Shown here one piece after another: positions 43,472 through 55,408 of a stretch of DNA of 64,000 nucleotides (positions are counted from its first letter, which is position 1; each line of letters opens with the position of its first letter). The stretch covers positions 1,302,001-1,366,000 of the forward strand of contig JAHEWK010000011.1 in the NCBI GenBank assembly GCA_020740775.1, written 5' to 3'. The stretch comes from Ilyonectria destructans. Its lineage: Eukaryota; Ascomycota; Sordariomycetes; Hypocreales; Nectriaceae. The translations under genes and the position numbers were made by a program. The notes under the pieces were generated by a model, which saw nothing but the letters and a program-made list of their open reading frames with translations, ran no database searches and was not told the origin of the DNA.

Positions 43472-44294
43472 GGTGGGCGACTGTGAAGCAGATTCTGGGG
43501 AATTAATTGCGCGGTTTGCGTGCAAGAGCGAAGCCAAGGGACGGCTAGTTGGCAATTTGGAAGCTCGAGAGACAGAGGACCGGAGATCCGGAGCTGGGGT
43601 CGGGAGCTAGTTTGGGGGGCGATGGCGCGTCCGTTTCGTCACGTTACGGGAGACGCCGGCAGGATCAAAAGGGTCTTGGGACTGCGGGGAACCAAGCCAA
43701 CAAGGTATTGAACGGGGATGGCGAGATACTTCGTGCCAAATAGTCAAGAGGCAATGCTCAAGAGGGCGCGGGACGCGACGAGCTTGCAATGGCAGCGGTC
43801 TGAGCGATCGAGGCCGTGGTGCGGCGCGAGAAGTGAAGCTGAGTTTGCGCGAGTTGTGTTTTGGCTGAGTTCTTTGAGTCACAGCAGACGTCAGTGACGT
43901 TTCCGGAAGGGTTACAGCGGACACTGCTCCCCGCCGCAACTAATTATGGGCGCAAAATGCACCAAAATCGGCTGAGCGAGAACTGTGCAGTGAGGGGTCA
44001 GTCGCTCCTTCTTTGAGGCTGCCTTTGCGTTGCCATGGTGGGGTGGAGGGGCACTTGGGCGCACTGACCACACCTTAATTCCCAAGCGGACCAAGCTGCT
44101 CAGAAAAAAAATTCTGGACGACGGCCCAGCTTTTTTTTGTTCTCCATCAGCCTCGCTCGACCTCAACGCCTGGCTACTCGGCGGCGAGCTTCGGCATTAA
44201 TCAGATTTTACGTGCGACACTCGGAGACGAGCAACGAAGTCGAAATACGGAAGCCGACCGAAAAACGCGTCAAGGCGACAAGTTATCCGCAATC
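43472..44294. promoter_or_regulatory. Bidirectional NPT1-UTP4 promoter region
   Basis: The 823 bp between the two divergent start codons contain no gene. T- and A-tracts lie at about 44102-44110 and 44132-44140, ahead of UTP4. Confidence 0.55.
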
Positions 44295-46987
44295 ATGGAC
44301 GTCCACCGCTGCCGATTCGTTCCCTACAAACCCTCCGCGATCAACGCCATCGCCTTCTCGCACCCCAAGACGAGGTCTGCGCTGCAAGCCTCACTTGCGC
44401 GTCTGGCAATTGGAAGGGCCAATGGCGATATTGAAATCTGGAACCCGTCAAATGGGTCTTGGAACCAGGAACTCGTCATCCCTGGAGGCAAGGACCGCAG
44501 CGTTGACGGGCTAGTCTGGGTCAACGAGCCCGACCAAGACCTCGGCGATGGCCGAGTTGCTGCTGGCAAGTTGCGCCTCTTCAGCATCGGCTACACCTCT
44601 ACCGTTACCGAGTGGGATCTTGAGAAGGGAGTACCCAAGAGGCACGCGAGCGGTCAGCATGGCGACATCTGGTGCATGGCCGCCCAGCCGCCTGCCACCG
44701 ACAAGGCGAGCTTCGGACAGGATGCTCAAGATTCCACCAAGCTCATCGCTGGAACCATTGACGGCGAGCTGGTTATGTACTCCATCGAGGATGACGACTT
44801 GCGCTTTCAGCGAGTGCTGCTGAGGTCTCCCACCAGGAAAGCACAGATGGTCAGCATTACCTTCCAGTCCCGCAAGGTCGCCATTGTTGGTTGCTCCGAT
44901 AGCACAATTCGAGCGTACGATATTACCAAGGGTCACATGTTGCGAAGGATGACACTGGGCTCTGACCTCGTTGGTGGCTCCAAGGACATCATCGTCTGGT
45001 CAGTGAAGTGTCTCCCCGGAGGCAACATTGTCTCAGGCGACTCTACCGGCCAGGTCTGCATCTGGGATGGCAAGACATATACGCAAACACAGCGCATGCA
45101 AAGTCACAAGCAAGATGTGCTCAGTCTCGCAACCAATTCAGATGGAACCTCAATCCTCAGTGGAGGCATGGACCGACGAACGATTCTTTACAAGCAAAAC
45201 ACCGGCGCGGGCAACCGATGGAGCAAAGTTTGGGGCAGGCGGTATCACGAGCATGATGTCAAGTCCATGGCCTCATTCGAGAGTGGCCGTATCAGCGTTG
45301 TCGTCTCTGGAGGTAAGACATCCAACTCCCTATCCTGAAATAACCACTAACGCGAATACCAGGCCCCGACGCCAACCCTGTTGTGATTCCTCTCAAGGAG
45401 ATGGGACGCGAGAACCACCGAATCATGTCTAGCCTGCCGCAACAACCTCCTGTCTTGAGTGCTGCCAGGGCACGGTTCGTCGTTAGTTGGTGGGAAAGAG
45501 AGGTTCATGTCTGGGCTCTGCGGAAATCCGCAACAGCCATGTTCGATGCCGGTGGCGAGGATGTAGATGTCAACGAAAACCGCAAGCTCCTCAAGACCAT
45601 TGTGGTTAAGGGAGACTCTAACATCACCTCCGCAACCATCAATCAGGATGGTACACTCCTTGTCGTGTCTACTTCAACCAGTGTCAAGGCGTTCAAGCTG
45701 CAGCACCAAGACCCGATCAAGCCGTCTGACGTCAAGCTTTCCAGCATCCAGGTCCCGCAGAAGCTGACTGGCATCGGTGCCAGCAAAGTCGAGCTCTCGC
45801 CCAACGGTCAGTGGCTCTGCGCCGTGCAGGAGGGTTCTCGAGTTTTGCTGGCCAAGGTCGACACCCTCGAGGATTCTGATGCCCCCATCACCTTCCAGCC
45901 GCAACTACGACGGCTTACCCGATTGCGACGACATATCCCACGTTACATTCTCAATGGTGGACTGGGCAGCTACGATAGGACCATCACACATGTCGCCTTC
46001 TCTGCTGACTCGAATATGCTCGCAACCTCCGACTTGGCGGGATACCTCGACACTTGGGTGTTACGCGGCAGCAAAGAGCACCTGCAGAATGGAGCTAAGG
46101 CAGAGGGTGACGCGTCTTCATCCTCGGAGAGCGATTCTTCAGAGGAGGAAGACGATGCAGTCACGCAGGCTGGTGACCAATGGGTTCGGAACCCCAACGC
46201 CAAGCTCCTGCCCAAACTCCCTTCTGCTGCTACGGTTCTGTCGTTCTCGGACGACGTGCCGCAGACCCAAAATTCTGTCGGCGGGGCGGACGTTGAGTCA
46301 GATGTTACCAACGACTATACCCTCTTGGCAATCACCTCCTCGTGGAACCTTTTTACGTTCCATCCCCTGCAAGGCTCCCTGACCCCGTGGGCTCGTCGTC
46401 ATCCTCGACATGCCCTCCCTACAGCCGTTCAAGATCTCCTAGACTTGGCCAAGGGTGTGCTCTGGCAGGGCCCCCGCGCATGGATCTACGGCGTCTCATT
46501 CCTTCTCATGATCGATATGGCTCAGGATCTCCCCAAGCCAGCTCCTATAGCCGACGCAAGTGAGAACCCAGGCAAGCAGGGCATGAAACGCAAGAGAGGC
46601 GGCCCGAGTAGTGGTGCCGGTGGCAGGATGGAGCAAGGCAACCTCGCGCCCTCCCAGGTCCGTAAGCACACGGCGGGTCAGTGGGAGGATGTCGACATGG
46701 AGGACGCGCCCCAGACCGAGGACGCTAACAGCGATGACGATATGGATGAGGCCGACGGCGAACTTGCCCAGCTACGCAACCGCAACGAGACTGGATCCAG
46801 CCTGGAGGTCGCAGAGACTGGCGGTGAGCGAAAGAGCTGGTGGATGACCTACAAGTACCGTCCCATCTTCGGCATCGTGCCCCTCAGCACGCCAGACCAG
46901 GACCTCGAGGTGGCCCTGGTGGAGAGACCGACATGGGATGTGGAGATGCCGGAGAGCTATTTTAGCCTCGAGCAGTGGGAAAGGTAG
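44295..46987 (+). CDS. UTP4: U3 snoRNP/t-UTP WD40 protein Utp4 (Cirhin)
   Basis: A nucleolar subunit of the t-UTP (UtpA) complex, which binds nascent pre-rRNA and starts small-subunit processome assembly. Exons are 44295-45312 and 45363-46987; the 50-bp intron splits a glycine codon, giving 880 aa. The start opens with MDVHRCRFVPYKPSAINAIA, characteristic of Utp4/Cirhin. Repeated WD-like blades are visible (GDIEIWNPSNG, STIRAYDITKG, GQVCIWDGKT, YLDTWVLRG), consistent with a double beta-propeller. An acidic Ser/Glu insertion (SSSSESDSSEEEDDA) and a second acidic patch (EDANSDDDMDEADGE) lie in the C-terminal half. The end (KYRPIFGIVPLS) is the conserved closing blade. Essential in yeast. Assignment is secure. 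Confidence 0.95.
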
Positions 46988-49672
46988 ATTTATCCCCAGT
47001 TGGAGGTTACACACGGCGAGATGTTGGGCGGGAGCGAGAGTCGGCGCAGAGTCGGGAAGACGAAAACGAGGCGTGTTAGTGGCAATGTATGGAAAGGTCT
47101 GGACCGAACGACAGCCCTGGGTCGTAGATTTCTTGAATGGTTATACTCGGATGCACAAATCCATGCGAACGTGCGTACTTTTCTCCTCAGGAATGATGGG
47201 TCTGATGTTACCCCAGTCCACATCCAACATTGTGATTTGTGAAGTTGGCGATGGTGGCAAAGACATTCGGCCCCAAGGGGCAAGCTCCGATATGACTTAC
47301 AGATAAGTAACACATACAGGGTGTCTACCGTTGAAAATCAACTAATTCGTGTTTCATAGGGCTAGTTGACTTGTCCAACAATCGAGTACGGAATTCTGCG
47401 GATTCTACGCGGGGGCTGTAGGGTACGGTTATCAGGACCCAGTCCCAGTAGCGGCTTACACGTCAACACCAGTTCCCCAAGCCTCAGAACTCACCGCCCA
47501 TCAAACCTCGAGAACAAGGAATACCGGCCCGTCCCCAGTGTGGCTTTGCGTCACCAGCCCACGGCTCACGGCCACAGTACCGGGTTTCCTGTCAACCCCT
47601 ACCCCTCCCCATGCTTGCAAAGCCCAACGGGGCTCCAGAAGGTTGCCAGTTGGGAGGGGATCCGCCGAGGAAACGCGCGTCCCGACCTCTGGAGAGGCCG
47701 AGGAAGGGCGTCCAAGCGAGTACCTCTGCGGGGATGGGCACTTAAGCGGGCGAGTTGGGGTGGGAGTTGGCAAGTGGACTCACAGAGTTGACCAGGAAGC
47801 CATTGCGAAAATTGCTCGTTCGGGCAAGTAAGTCGATGCTGGTGTCGTCCGTGCTCCGCAACTTGCCGACGATGAGAAGAGGCCTAGTATGATTCGACGA
47901 AGCGTCTTCGAATAGCCCCATCAAGGGTTTTGATACTCGGTGCCTAGAGGGACGCGGCATGGATATCCCAACACGAGATTTTGATAGCTCACTGGGTGAA
48001 TGACACTCGGTTGGATGACGTTTGCTTTTTGAGTTTCGTACTCATGGAGTAATATCCCAATCACTACCATCTTGGATTGAGTTGTTTCCGAGAGCAGTAG
48101 AAAGGGAGTGGAAGCGGAAGTGGAAGTAAAAAGTCTTAGGTTGTAGAGTGAGTCTTGTGAGGTGGATATGTTGAGGCTGCATGCATGCTGCATCTGGAGA
48201 AAAGAACGGGGCAGCCAAACCCGTTACCACCTCAGTGGCGTGCCCAATGACACGGATTCTTAGGATATTTAGTCATCAGGATCACTCTTACAGGATACTT
48301 TAGGTCTGTAAAGAAGGCATATTCGTTCCAACTAAGGCATCAAAAACCCGGACGCACAGTCTCATCTGAATTTTGAATTGCGGAAAAAAGGAGCCAAGAG
48401 CTGGGATCCAGGGGAAGCTTGGCGAATGGAGGTTTGGAGATATTGGCAGGGTCAGCATTAGAGCCTCAGTGACAATCTCCGTGGGAGAGACGGGATCCAA
48501 GGGTCCGTCAAACCGGGCTGTCATTGGCAGGCCAAGAGCCCAGAGAGTCCAAAAGAGTGTGGGGTGGCAAGTGGTCAAATTCTGGCAGTACGCAAGCCGT
48601 CGCCAGATGACGCGGCCTCTGGGGTCTTACAGGCCACCCCCTCCCTGGTCGTGTCTGGAAGAAACCGATGGGATCATAGGGCCGGGGTGGTCTTGGAGCC
48701 CTGGACCGATATTTGATGTACGTGATTGGCGACGTGCTCCACCAAGAGTGGAACGTGTCGACGTTTGGCAAGGAGAATGGAAACGGCGAGTACAGATGGC
48801 GGCTAGACGACCCGAATGCTCTTTGATGAGGCACGGGATTGATTTCTCCTTCCCTGTGTGGAGCATTCCCGCTGCCAAGAAGTATTGGAGCTTCGGAATA
48901 AAGAGCACGCTTGGACAGTGATGAGGCTCGACACTCGCTGGGATCGTAGTCCGTTAGCCAAGGCCGGCGCTGCTGCGTAATCGTCTCGGGACCGGACCCA
49001 TCCGTATCCAGGGGCAGGGCGACGCACGCAATGCACACGCCAACCAAGTTAAGCTTCTTTGTGTCCGAGACGAACATGGCGCCTCGGGTGCGAGTTTCGG
49101 CTCAGCCAAGAGGCCCAACAGAAGTTGGTGAGCTAGTGCGTGAGAGACAGACGAAGGGAGGCAGTTGAAGGCATCTCGCAATTAAGCAACTGCCCCAGGC
49201 GCATCGTTGGTCGGGTGCCGTGCCGAGCGCATGTCCAGAGAGGGGTCAAGGTGAGGCGTCAGAGGCCAGGCAGGCTGAGCAGCGAAACGTTGCTGTGAGG
49301 CGGAGGCACAGCACAACAAGACCAAGATGCAGCGGGCCATCGGGTTCAGGATGAGTACTACGTTGAACCGGTACGCACGCTGCGGTCGAGTGGTGTTCAG
49401 TCTTTGAGATTCCTCTCGGGAAGTCAGGACGGAAGCATGGATCTGCCTCCATCCAGAAAGTCCAAAATCCACATTGAATAGAGTGGACGATGATGGTGAT
49501 GATGGGAGACTACTACAGGGCCACGTGAGATGACGGATTCGCAGGGACCAGATGCCCACGAGCCAAGAAGGCCGCGTCTGCCAGTTTCACAGACTCCTGT
49601 CGCCTCCCCTAAAGGTGGGGCCTGTGGATTGTTCCCTGCGTTCTGCGACGGCGGGCGTGAACTGGAAATAGC

Positions 49673-49684
49673 AGGTACGTACCT
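49673..49684. repeat. 12-bp palindrome AGGTACGTACCT
   Basis: A perfect self-complementary 12-mer with a GTACGTAC core. The first of three such sites within 0.7 kb. Confidence 0.8.
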
Positions 49685-49918
49685 AATTAGTCGCCTGTGC
49701 GTTTCTATCGCACGGCACAGAAGCTCAGAACCAGGACACCTCAGTGGAGATCCGGTTCTGTGGCTGGAGATGAGCGGCGGACGCCCTAACTGATCAGGGT
49801 CGGTGCTCCCGAGAGACTGGCTGAAGTGCCTTTGGCTAGCAGGTCGTTGACCCCGGTGCTGGCTCGCTCTGGGGGGATCGGATGCACGATACTGCAGGCG
49901 GACTAGCAGCCGCGAATG

Positions 49919-49930
49919 CCGTACGTACGG
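49919..49930. repeat. 12-bp palindrome CCGTACGTACGG
   Basis: A perfect self-complementary 12-mer with the same GTACGTAC core as the site at 49673 but different flanking arms. Confidence 0.8.
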
Positions 49931-50369
49931 TTCTGCACAGTACAAGGGACGGAGCAAACGCTGGGAAATGGAACAAAGATCATTGCGTCAAGCGAAAACT
50001 CGGCGGCGGCAGTGCCGCAAGGCGAGCGAGGGCGAAACAGAGCGAGACAGGGAATGGAGAAGACCAATACGGTCCAGCAGTCTAGCAGCATGGGCGGCAG
50101 GGCATGCAGAGGACTCTGAAGCTGAACGCTGTGTGGACGCGCTGGCAGAGCCCAGTGGCTTTGCTGCACGCTGTGCCACACTGGGCTCCCCAGGACCAGT
50201 GCCTCGTCATCGCCCACCACGACGACAGGCCCGTCCCCAGCCAAAGTATCGGTACCTCGAGGCCCCCAGGGTCAAGTGACTGCTGTGACTTGCAGGCCGA
50301 CGACCCCTCTGGGGCTCCAAATCCCCACTGGAGTTCAGCGCCTAGGCCCAGGCATTGGAGGCAACTGGT

Positions 50370-50385
50370 GTACGTACGTACGTAC
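50370..50385. repeat. (GTAC)4 palindromic microsatellite
   Basis: GTACGTACGTACGTAC, four perfect tetranucleotide copies that are also fully palindromic. Confidence 0.85.
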
Positions 50386-51935
50386 TCTCCAGCTGGCTCA
50401 GCTGTTGGTAGCTCGCACTCTCTTTGCTGATCTGCTTCGAGTCGGGCAGAGTGTGGGGATAGATCGGAGTCAAACCGACCCGTTTGCTTGCCATCTTTGC
50501 TAAGATCGTCATCTCCGTCCTTGCCACATGCCGCGATGGCGATTGTCATTTCGATGGTTGTCAACGCACTCCATTTTCGTGCATCTGCCATTGCCCGGAG
50601 ACAGAGGAACGGTACGCCTGGGAATGAACACTGTACATACGGGGCACTGTCGCGTTGGGGGACTGCCACTATCGCCGGATGACGACTGAGATGCGGCGAC
50701 GCCACCAGTTGACGTCGTCTCTTTCGCCATCCGTACTGTACGGAGCTGCTGCAAAGTCCTAGGTCTCGTATTGTTCCGTGATGGCTGACGCCTAATACCT
50801 CATGTCCGCGAAAGCACGTATATCCACGAGTGCATTGAGATTGAGACGGAGAAGCCAAGAAGACGACACGCTTGCGCCCACGTAGCAACCCACGTATTAG
50901 AGGCGAAATAGCTTCGCCAACGGAGAATAAATTGAAGCGAATTGCGTAGACTGCCCGTATATCTCGCCAGGCCATTCCGAAAGAGTCGCTCCGCCGTCGC
51001 CAGGTCCCCCAAGCGCCAAGGCCTCACAGTATCCGCGTCCCCAGAGGCATTCGTCAACGTCGCGGCCTGGTAATTAAACAAGAGCCGATCAGAGGATACC
51101 AGCGCCTCCAACACGTCGCCCCGTCGCCAGCTGCCCACTGGCCCAGGCAACTATCAGCGCAAGTCCCTCCGAAGAGGTACACGCATCGTCGTACCGGTAC
51201 GTGCTCCTGCGCCTAGCGGCCCCCACCGCTGACTCGTCTGGACACGCCCATTGGCCATGGCGCCCACGGCTGACGCGTAAACTGCCATCGTAGGCCTGGC
51301 CCAGAGTGGGAAGGAGCGGACGAGACGCACACCCTCCCGAGACACCCCGTCCCTTTATTCCCCTGGTCCACCCCGACTCTCTTACTGCCTCTGCGCTGCC
51401 CGTCTCGTCTGTCCGTCTTGTCATCCCGCCCATCCACCAACCGTAATCCCATCCCTTCCACTTCCCTCCTTCCAACCACGCATCGATTCACCCACGAGCA
51501 ACACCATCAACGACGACAAACCCGACGACGACGAATTCGCACCAAGACGCCATCGTTGGAATTATCGGCTCCTGCGACTTCATTCCATTCAAGGACCACG
51601 CTAGCGAATCGAACATTCGAAGGAAGCCAGGCGGCAGGCGCCCGCGTGTCTTGTGGCAACCCGACGGCCTGTGAGGTCTACGCAAACCTCCAGCTGACGA
51701 CGACCACCGACGACGACGACTTCAACGACGATTGCCTATCGCTTACAAGGACAACGCCGAGTGACTCGCTCATTTAATCCCACCGGCTCGTCTATCAACT
51801 CGGAACTCACTCTCAATCCTCCCGCCCAATCTCGCATTCGGGCTTCCACCACTTGCGACACATCATCTTTGACCCTTCGGTCCCTCCTTCCGCGCATTTC
51901 CAGAAACCCCCAACTACCCGCTCCTTCTTTCCAAC

Positions 51936-53391
51936 ATGGCGGGTCGAGGCATGCCTTCGAGTCCCGCTCCCGAGTCCCGCGGCGAGGACTATGGCGAGGA
52001 ATGGGCCCACGACCTTCGGGTCAAGTTTGAGGGCTTGCTGCGCGACAAGCGCATGACTGACCTTCGCATGTCATCCCGACAAGGCTCGCCCAACCCTCGA
52101 GAGCGAGCCTCCAGCTCCAATCTGCGTGCTCCTGCGTCTCCCAGTTGCAACAGCCGGCCATCCACTTCTCAAGGCCAAGCTCTGCCCTCGTACTCCGCCC
52201 TCCGCCACCTTCCCATGATGCCAACTGCTCCCGATGTTGGCGACCGCGACTCACAAAAATTCCGAAACCTCCTCATCAGCCTATCCCTAACCCCGACCAA
52301 GTACGAAAACCCTGGTTTATTGGATGAGGCCCTCCAGACCATCCCTCTTGATCGCATCTACGGCGAGGCTGAGGAAGAGACTCAAATATTTCGCGCTCAA
52401 GCTGAAAGCATGGGTGGCGGACAGCGACCAGAATGGGGTTACCAAGACTGTGTCATTCGAGCACTCCTCAGGTACGTCGTTTGGTCATACTCGTCATTTC
52501 CATAATGCATATACTAACGCGATATTCAGATGGTTCAAGCGTTCATTCTTCACCTGGGTCAACAACCCGCCCTGCCCCGTCTGCCTGTCCCCCACCATTG
52601 CCCAAGGCATGACTGCCCCATCACCAGAGGAGAACGCCTGTGGTGCCCTTAGAGTTGAGCTCTACCGGTGTTCTGTTCAAACATGCGGCGCTTATGAGCG
52701 ATTCCCTCGATACGGCGATGTCTGGAGATTACTTCAAACCCGAAGGGGCCGAGTTGGCGAATGGGCCAACTGCTTCAGCATGCTCTGCCGTGCTGTTGGT
52801 GGCCGAGTGAGATGGATCTGGAACTCGGAAGACCATGTGTGGACTGAGGTCTACTCGGATCACCAAAAGCGATGGGTCCATGTTGATGCCTGCGAGGAGT
52901 CTTGGGACAACCCACGACTCTACTCGAACGGCTGGGGCAAGAAGATGTCTTACTGCATTGCCTTCTCCATTGACGGCGCTACCGATGTGACGCGACGATA
53001 TGTGCGCAAGAACGAGGCTGCTGCCGAACGCAACCGGTGTCCCGAAGAGGTTCTCCTCTACATCATGCAGGAGATTAAGAACATCCGCCGAGAAAACATG
53101 AGCAAAGACGAGCGGTTCCGCCTCGTGAGGGAGGACAACCGGGAAGACCAAGAGCTTCGAGGATACGTGGTGGCTTCCATTACACAGGCCGTTACTTCCA
53201 TTGTCCCTGGAGGCTCCAGCTCTTCCGCAAACGCCAGCCGACCCCCCGCCTCATCTGGTAACGACGCCAAGGTGCCTGCTGAGCAACCTGGCCGACAGAC
53301 TGGATCCGCGGAGTGGCTGGCTGCTCAACAACAGGCCGAGGCCCGGCGCTATCAACCCCGCGATCCTAGCCATCGACGACCTCTCCCTTGA
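51936..53391 (+). CDS. PNG1: Png1-like transglutaminase-fold protein lacking the catalytic cysteine
   Basis: Homologue of cytosolic peptide:N-glycanase, which strips N-glycans from misfolded glycoproteins. Exons are 51936-52471 and 52530-53391; the 58-bp intron splits an Arg codon, giving 465 aa. The zinc site is intact: CPVC (Cys194/197) and Cys226 with Cys231 (YRCSVQTC). The catalytic block reads [15 protein letters not shown]: the nucleophile Cys of the usual GRCGEW is Val254. The other triad members remain: His281 in EDHVWTE and Asp298 in [11 protein letters not shown], followed by [13 protein letters not shown]. The N-terminal ~100 residues are Ser/Pro-rich and the C-terminal ~100 hydrophilic. 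Loss of the nucleophile predicts no deglycosylation activity. From memory, Neurospora PNG1 has also been reported as catalytically inactive yet needed for polarised growth. The symbol reflects homology, not activity. Confidence 0.93.
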
Positions 53392-54338
53392 GTGCGAACG
53401 TACGATTGCTTGCTCGACATATCCTCATCCTACCCGACCATTATTACGACCTCATGTGTCAGCCTTCCATTCTGACGCATCAGGGTCGTCGACAACAGCG
53501 TGCTTGGCCACGAAACTCCGATGACCTCGATGAAAGTACCACGATACCCCTGATACTCTCGCTTCGACGAGTCGCGACATCCACAACTCGATTTCCTTTC
53601 CTGTCTAATACATCCAACATTCTCAACCACAGTCACCACATAGACTCGGCGTTTGACCGCTTCATCATCCGTTGTCTGCTAGAGGGCACGGCCTGTATCT
53701 ACTACACACACACGCTTCGATTTTCTTCTCTTTTGTAACTTTGATATATAGGGGGCGCATCTAGGACGGGATAATGGGGGGTCATATATGTGAACATGTA
53801 CCCTTGGGGGGCGGGGATGAGGGAAACTCCCATGCTCCGGGGCGTTTGGTTTGGTTTCTTTTGGGCTACCATGAGCGATATGAGGCCAAGTTGAGGAAGT
53901 TAAAAAGAGATGGATTAGTGGTTGAAAGAATTAGGAACAACAGAATTCCAACACGCAAGATCCTTAAATTGCTTCACTACTCGGTTCTTCTCATCCGTGA
54001 CGTCGTCTAAGTCAATATCTCCATCTGCCTGGGAGTGGATCGCCGATCTAGTAGCCTGCTTCGCCACACTAAGGTAAGAACTAAAATAGATCACATCTAT
54101 GGGCTTTATTTTATCCTGTTTATCTTGACGGATCTATTGATTTGACAGGGTACTTAGGTACCTTCTTAAACCAGAAATCTAAGGAAGCGCACCTTAGTAT
54201 TTTGCACGTGACTTCATACCTACCACAGGTGTGTTTGCAAGCCGTCAAGGAACCCTAAAGACAGGCACGTAGGATTTCTGGGCAGTGGACACAACTTTTA
54301 CATCTTTCTCGCTGAACCACACCATTTTCGTCTTCGAT
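53392..54338. other. Intergenic spacer
   Basis: This holds the 3' UTR of the Png1-like gene and the promoter of the SWIM-RING gene. The stretch from about 54,060 to 54,200 is AT-rich. The frame of the next gene extends upstream to a GTG at 54285, which I do not use. No gene was seen. Confidence 0.55.
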
Positions 54339-55408
54339 ATGGGTTCATCGAAAGTGCAGCCGTCCAGAAGCCGAACTGCATCTACTCCGGCGGGCAAGCT
54401 CAGAACCCCGCAGAAAGCGAATTCGGCAGCGCGAACGTCTAAAGCGGGCCAAACACCCCAGCATCCTGTAGACCTCACTGGCGGATCCTCATCAAATCCA
54501 TCTCGGAAGCGGAAGATTAGCGAGAGTTCGAAGAGTTTGACCGCTTCTGCGAAGAAACTCAAGGCAGAACCGGCCCAGCCCCCGCCGGAGAAGCGGCTGC
54601 GCAAGTTCAGGCCAAATCCACCCCAGTCGTTTCATGATGTCTATGCGCGGGCGTTGAGCCAACGGTTCTATGTCCTCAGCCGGACGAGAGGCGGGTCTGA
54701 TGAGTGTCCCGAAGAGGTCGTGGAAATGACCGGGTCGACGGGCAATATCTACACGGTTCTCATTGCGCAGCAACCACATTGTAATTGTCCTCATGCCGAA
54801 AAGGGGAATCAGTGCAAACACACCCTCTACGTAAGTATCCGTCCTTCCGCGTATGGACCTCCCCTAACCTGGTTAGGTGCTCAAACGAGTGCTCAATGCC
54901 CCATATGAGATGGTTTACCAACTCGCCCTTCTCCGCTCCGAACTGCGCGACATCTTCGCCGCCGCACCCCCCATCTCAACGCCCAAGCAGGCAGAATCTG
55001 ATAAGCGCAAACCCATTGAGGGCGACTGTCCCATCTGCTACAGCGAGCTTGAGGCTAAGAGCTCCGAAGCTGTAGTTTGGTGTCGCGCGGCATGCGGCCA
55101 GAACATGCACGAGCAGTGCTTCAGTATGTGGGCACGCACCAAGTCTAATGACGTCACCTGTCCAATGTGCCGCAGCTTGTGGCAGGGAGATGAAGACGCT
55201 GTCAAGAGAGTTCGCAGGGAGGAGGGTGACTCGGAGGAGGGGTATGTGAATGTGGCAGATCAGCTGGGCATCAGCCGCGTGAGAGGTATGTGGAGAGATT
55301 GTCTGGAGTGGTGAGCTTTTGACTGACTTGGTGGATCGTGCAGACGAGTCGAGTTACTCTCGATGGTACGGGAGATCAAACGCCTACCGCAGTCGTCGCC
55401 CTGGTTGA
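54339..55408 (+). CDS. SWIM and RING zinc-finger protein, probable E3 ubiquitin ligase
   Basis: Exons are 54339-54830, 54877-55285 and 55344-55408; introns of 46 and 58 bp keep frame, giving 321 aa. The N-terminal ~100 residues are basic and Ser/Pro-rich with a likely nuclear signal (RKRKISESSK). A SWIM finger follows: CNCPHAEKGNQCKH (Cys148, Cys150, Cys159, His161). A RING-like finger begins at CPICYSEL (Cys215, Cys218) with CRAACGQNMHEQC and closes with CPMC. The last exon adds an aromatic/arginine tail (DESSYSRWYGRSNAYRSRR). SWIM plus RING is the layout of ZSWIM2/MEX-type ubiquitin ligases; substrate unknown. The N-terminal Met was chosen because the upstream frame lacks an ATG. Confidence 0.9.

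Larger units (their letters stand above)
46988..51935. other. Gene desert between UTP4 and the Png1-like gene
   Basis: Nearly 5 kb without a supportable gene. The longest frames (297 codons on the minus strand at 50082-50975; about 190 codons near 48.4-49.1 kb on both strands) show no conserved motif, no splice structure and biased composition. GTAC-type palindromes cluster at 49.67-50.39 kb. The last ~550 bp before 51936 are C/A-rich and probably the 5' leader of the Png1-like gene. Confidence 0.5.

Noticed and set aside
50082..50975. 297-codon minus-strand ORF with ATG in the 47-52 kb desert
   Set aside because: No motif, no signal peptide or span pattern, ordinary overlapping frames alongside, and lies in a likely promoter region. 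Transcript evidence would be needed.
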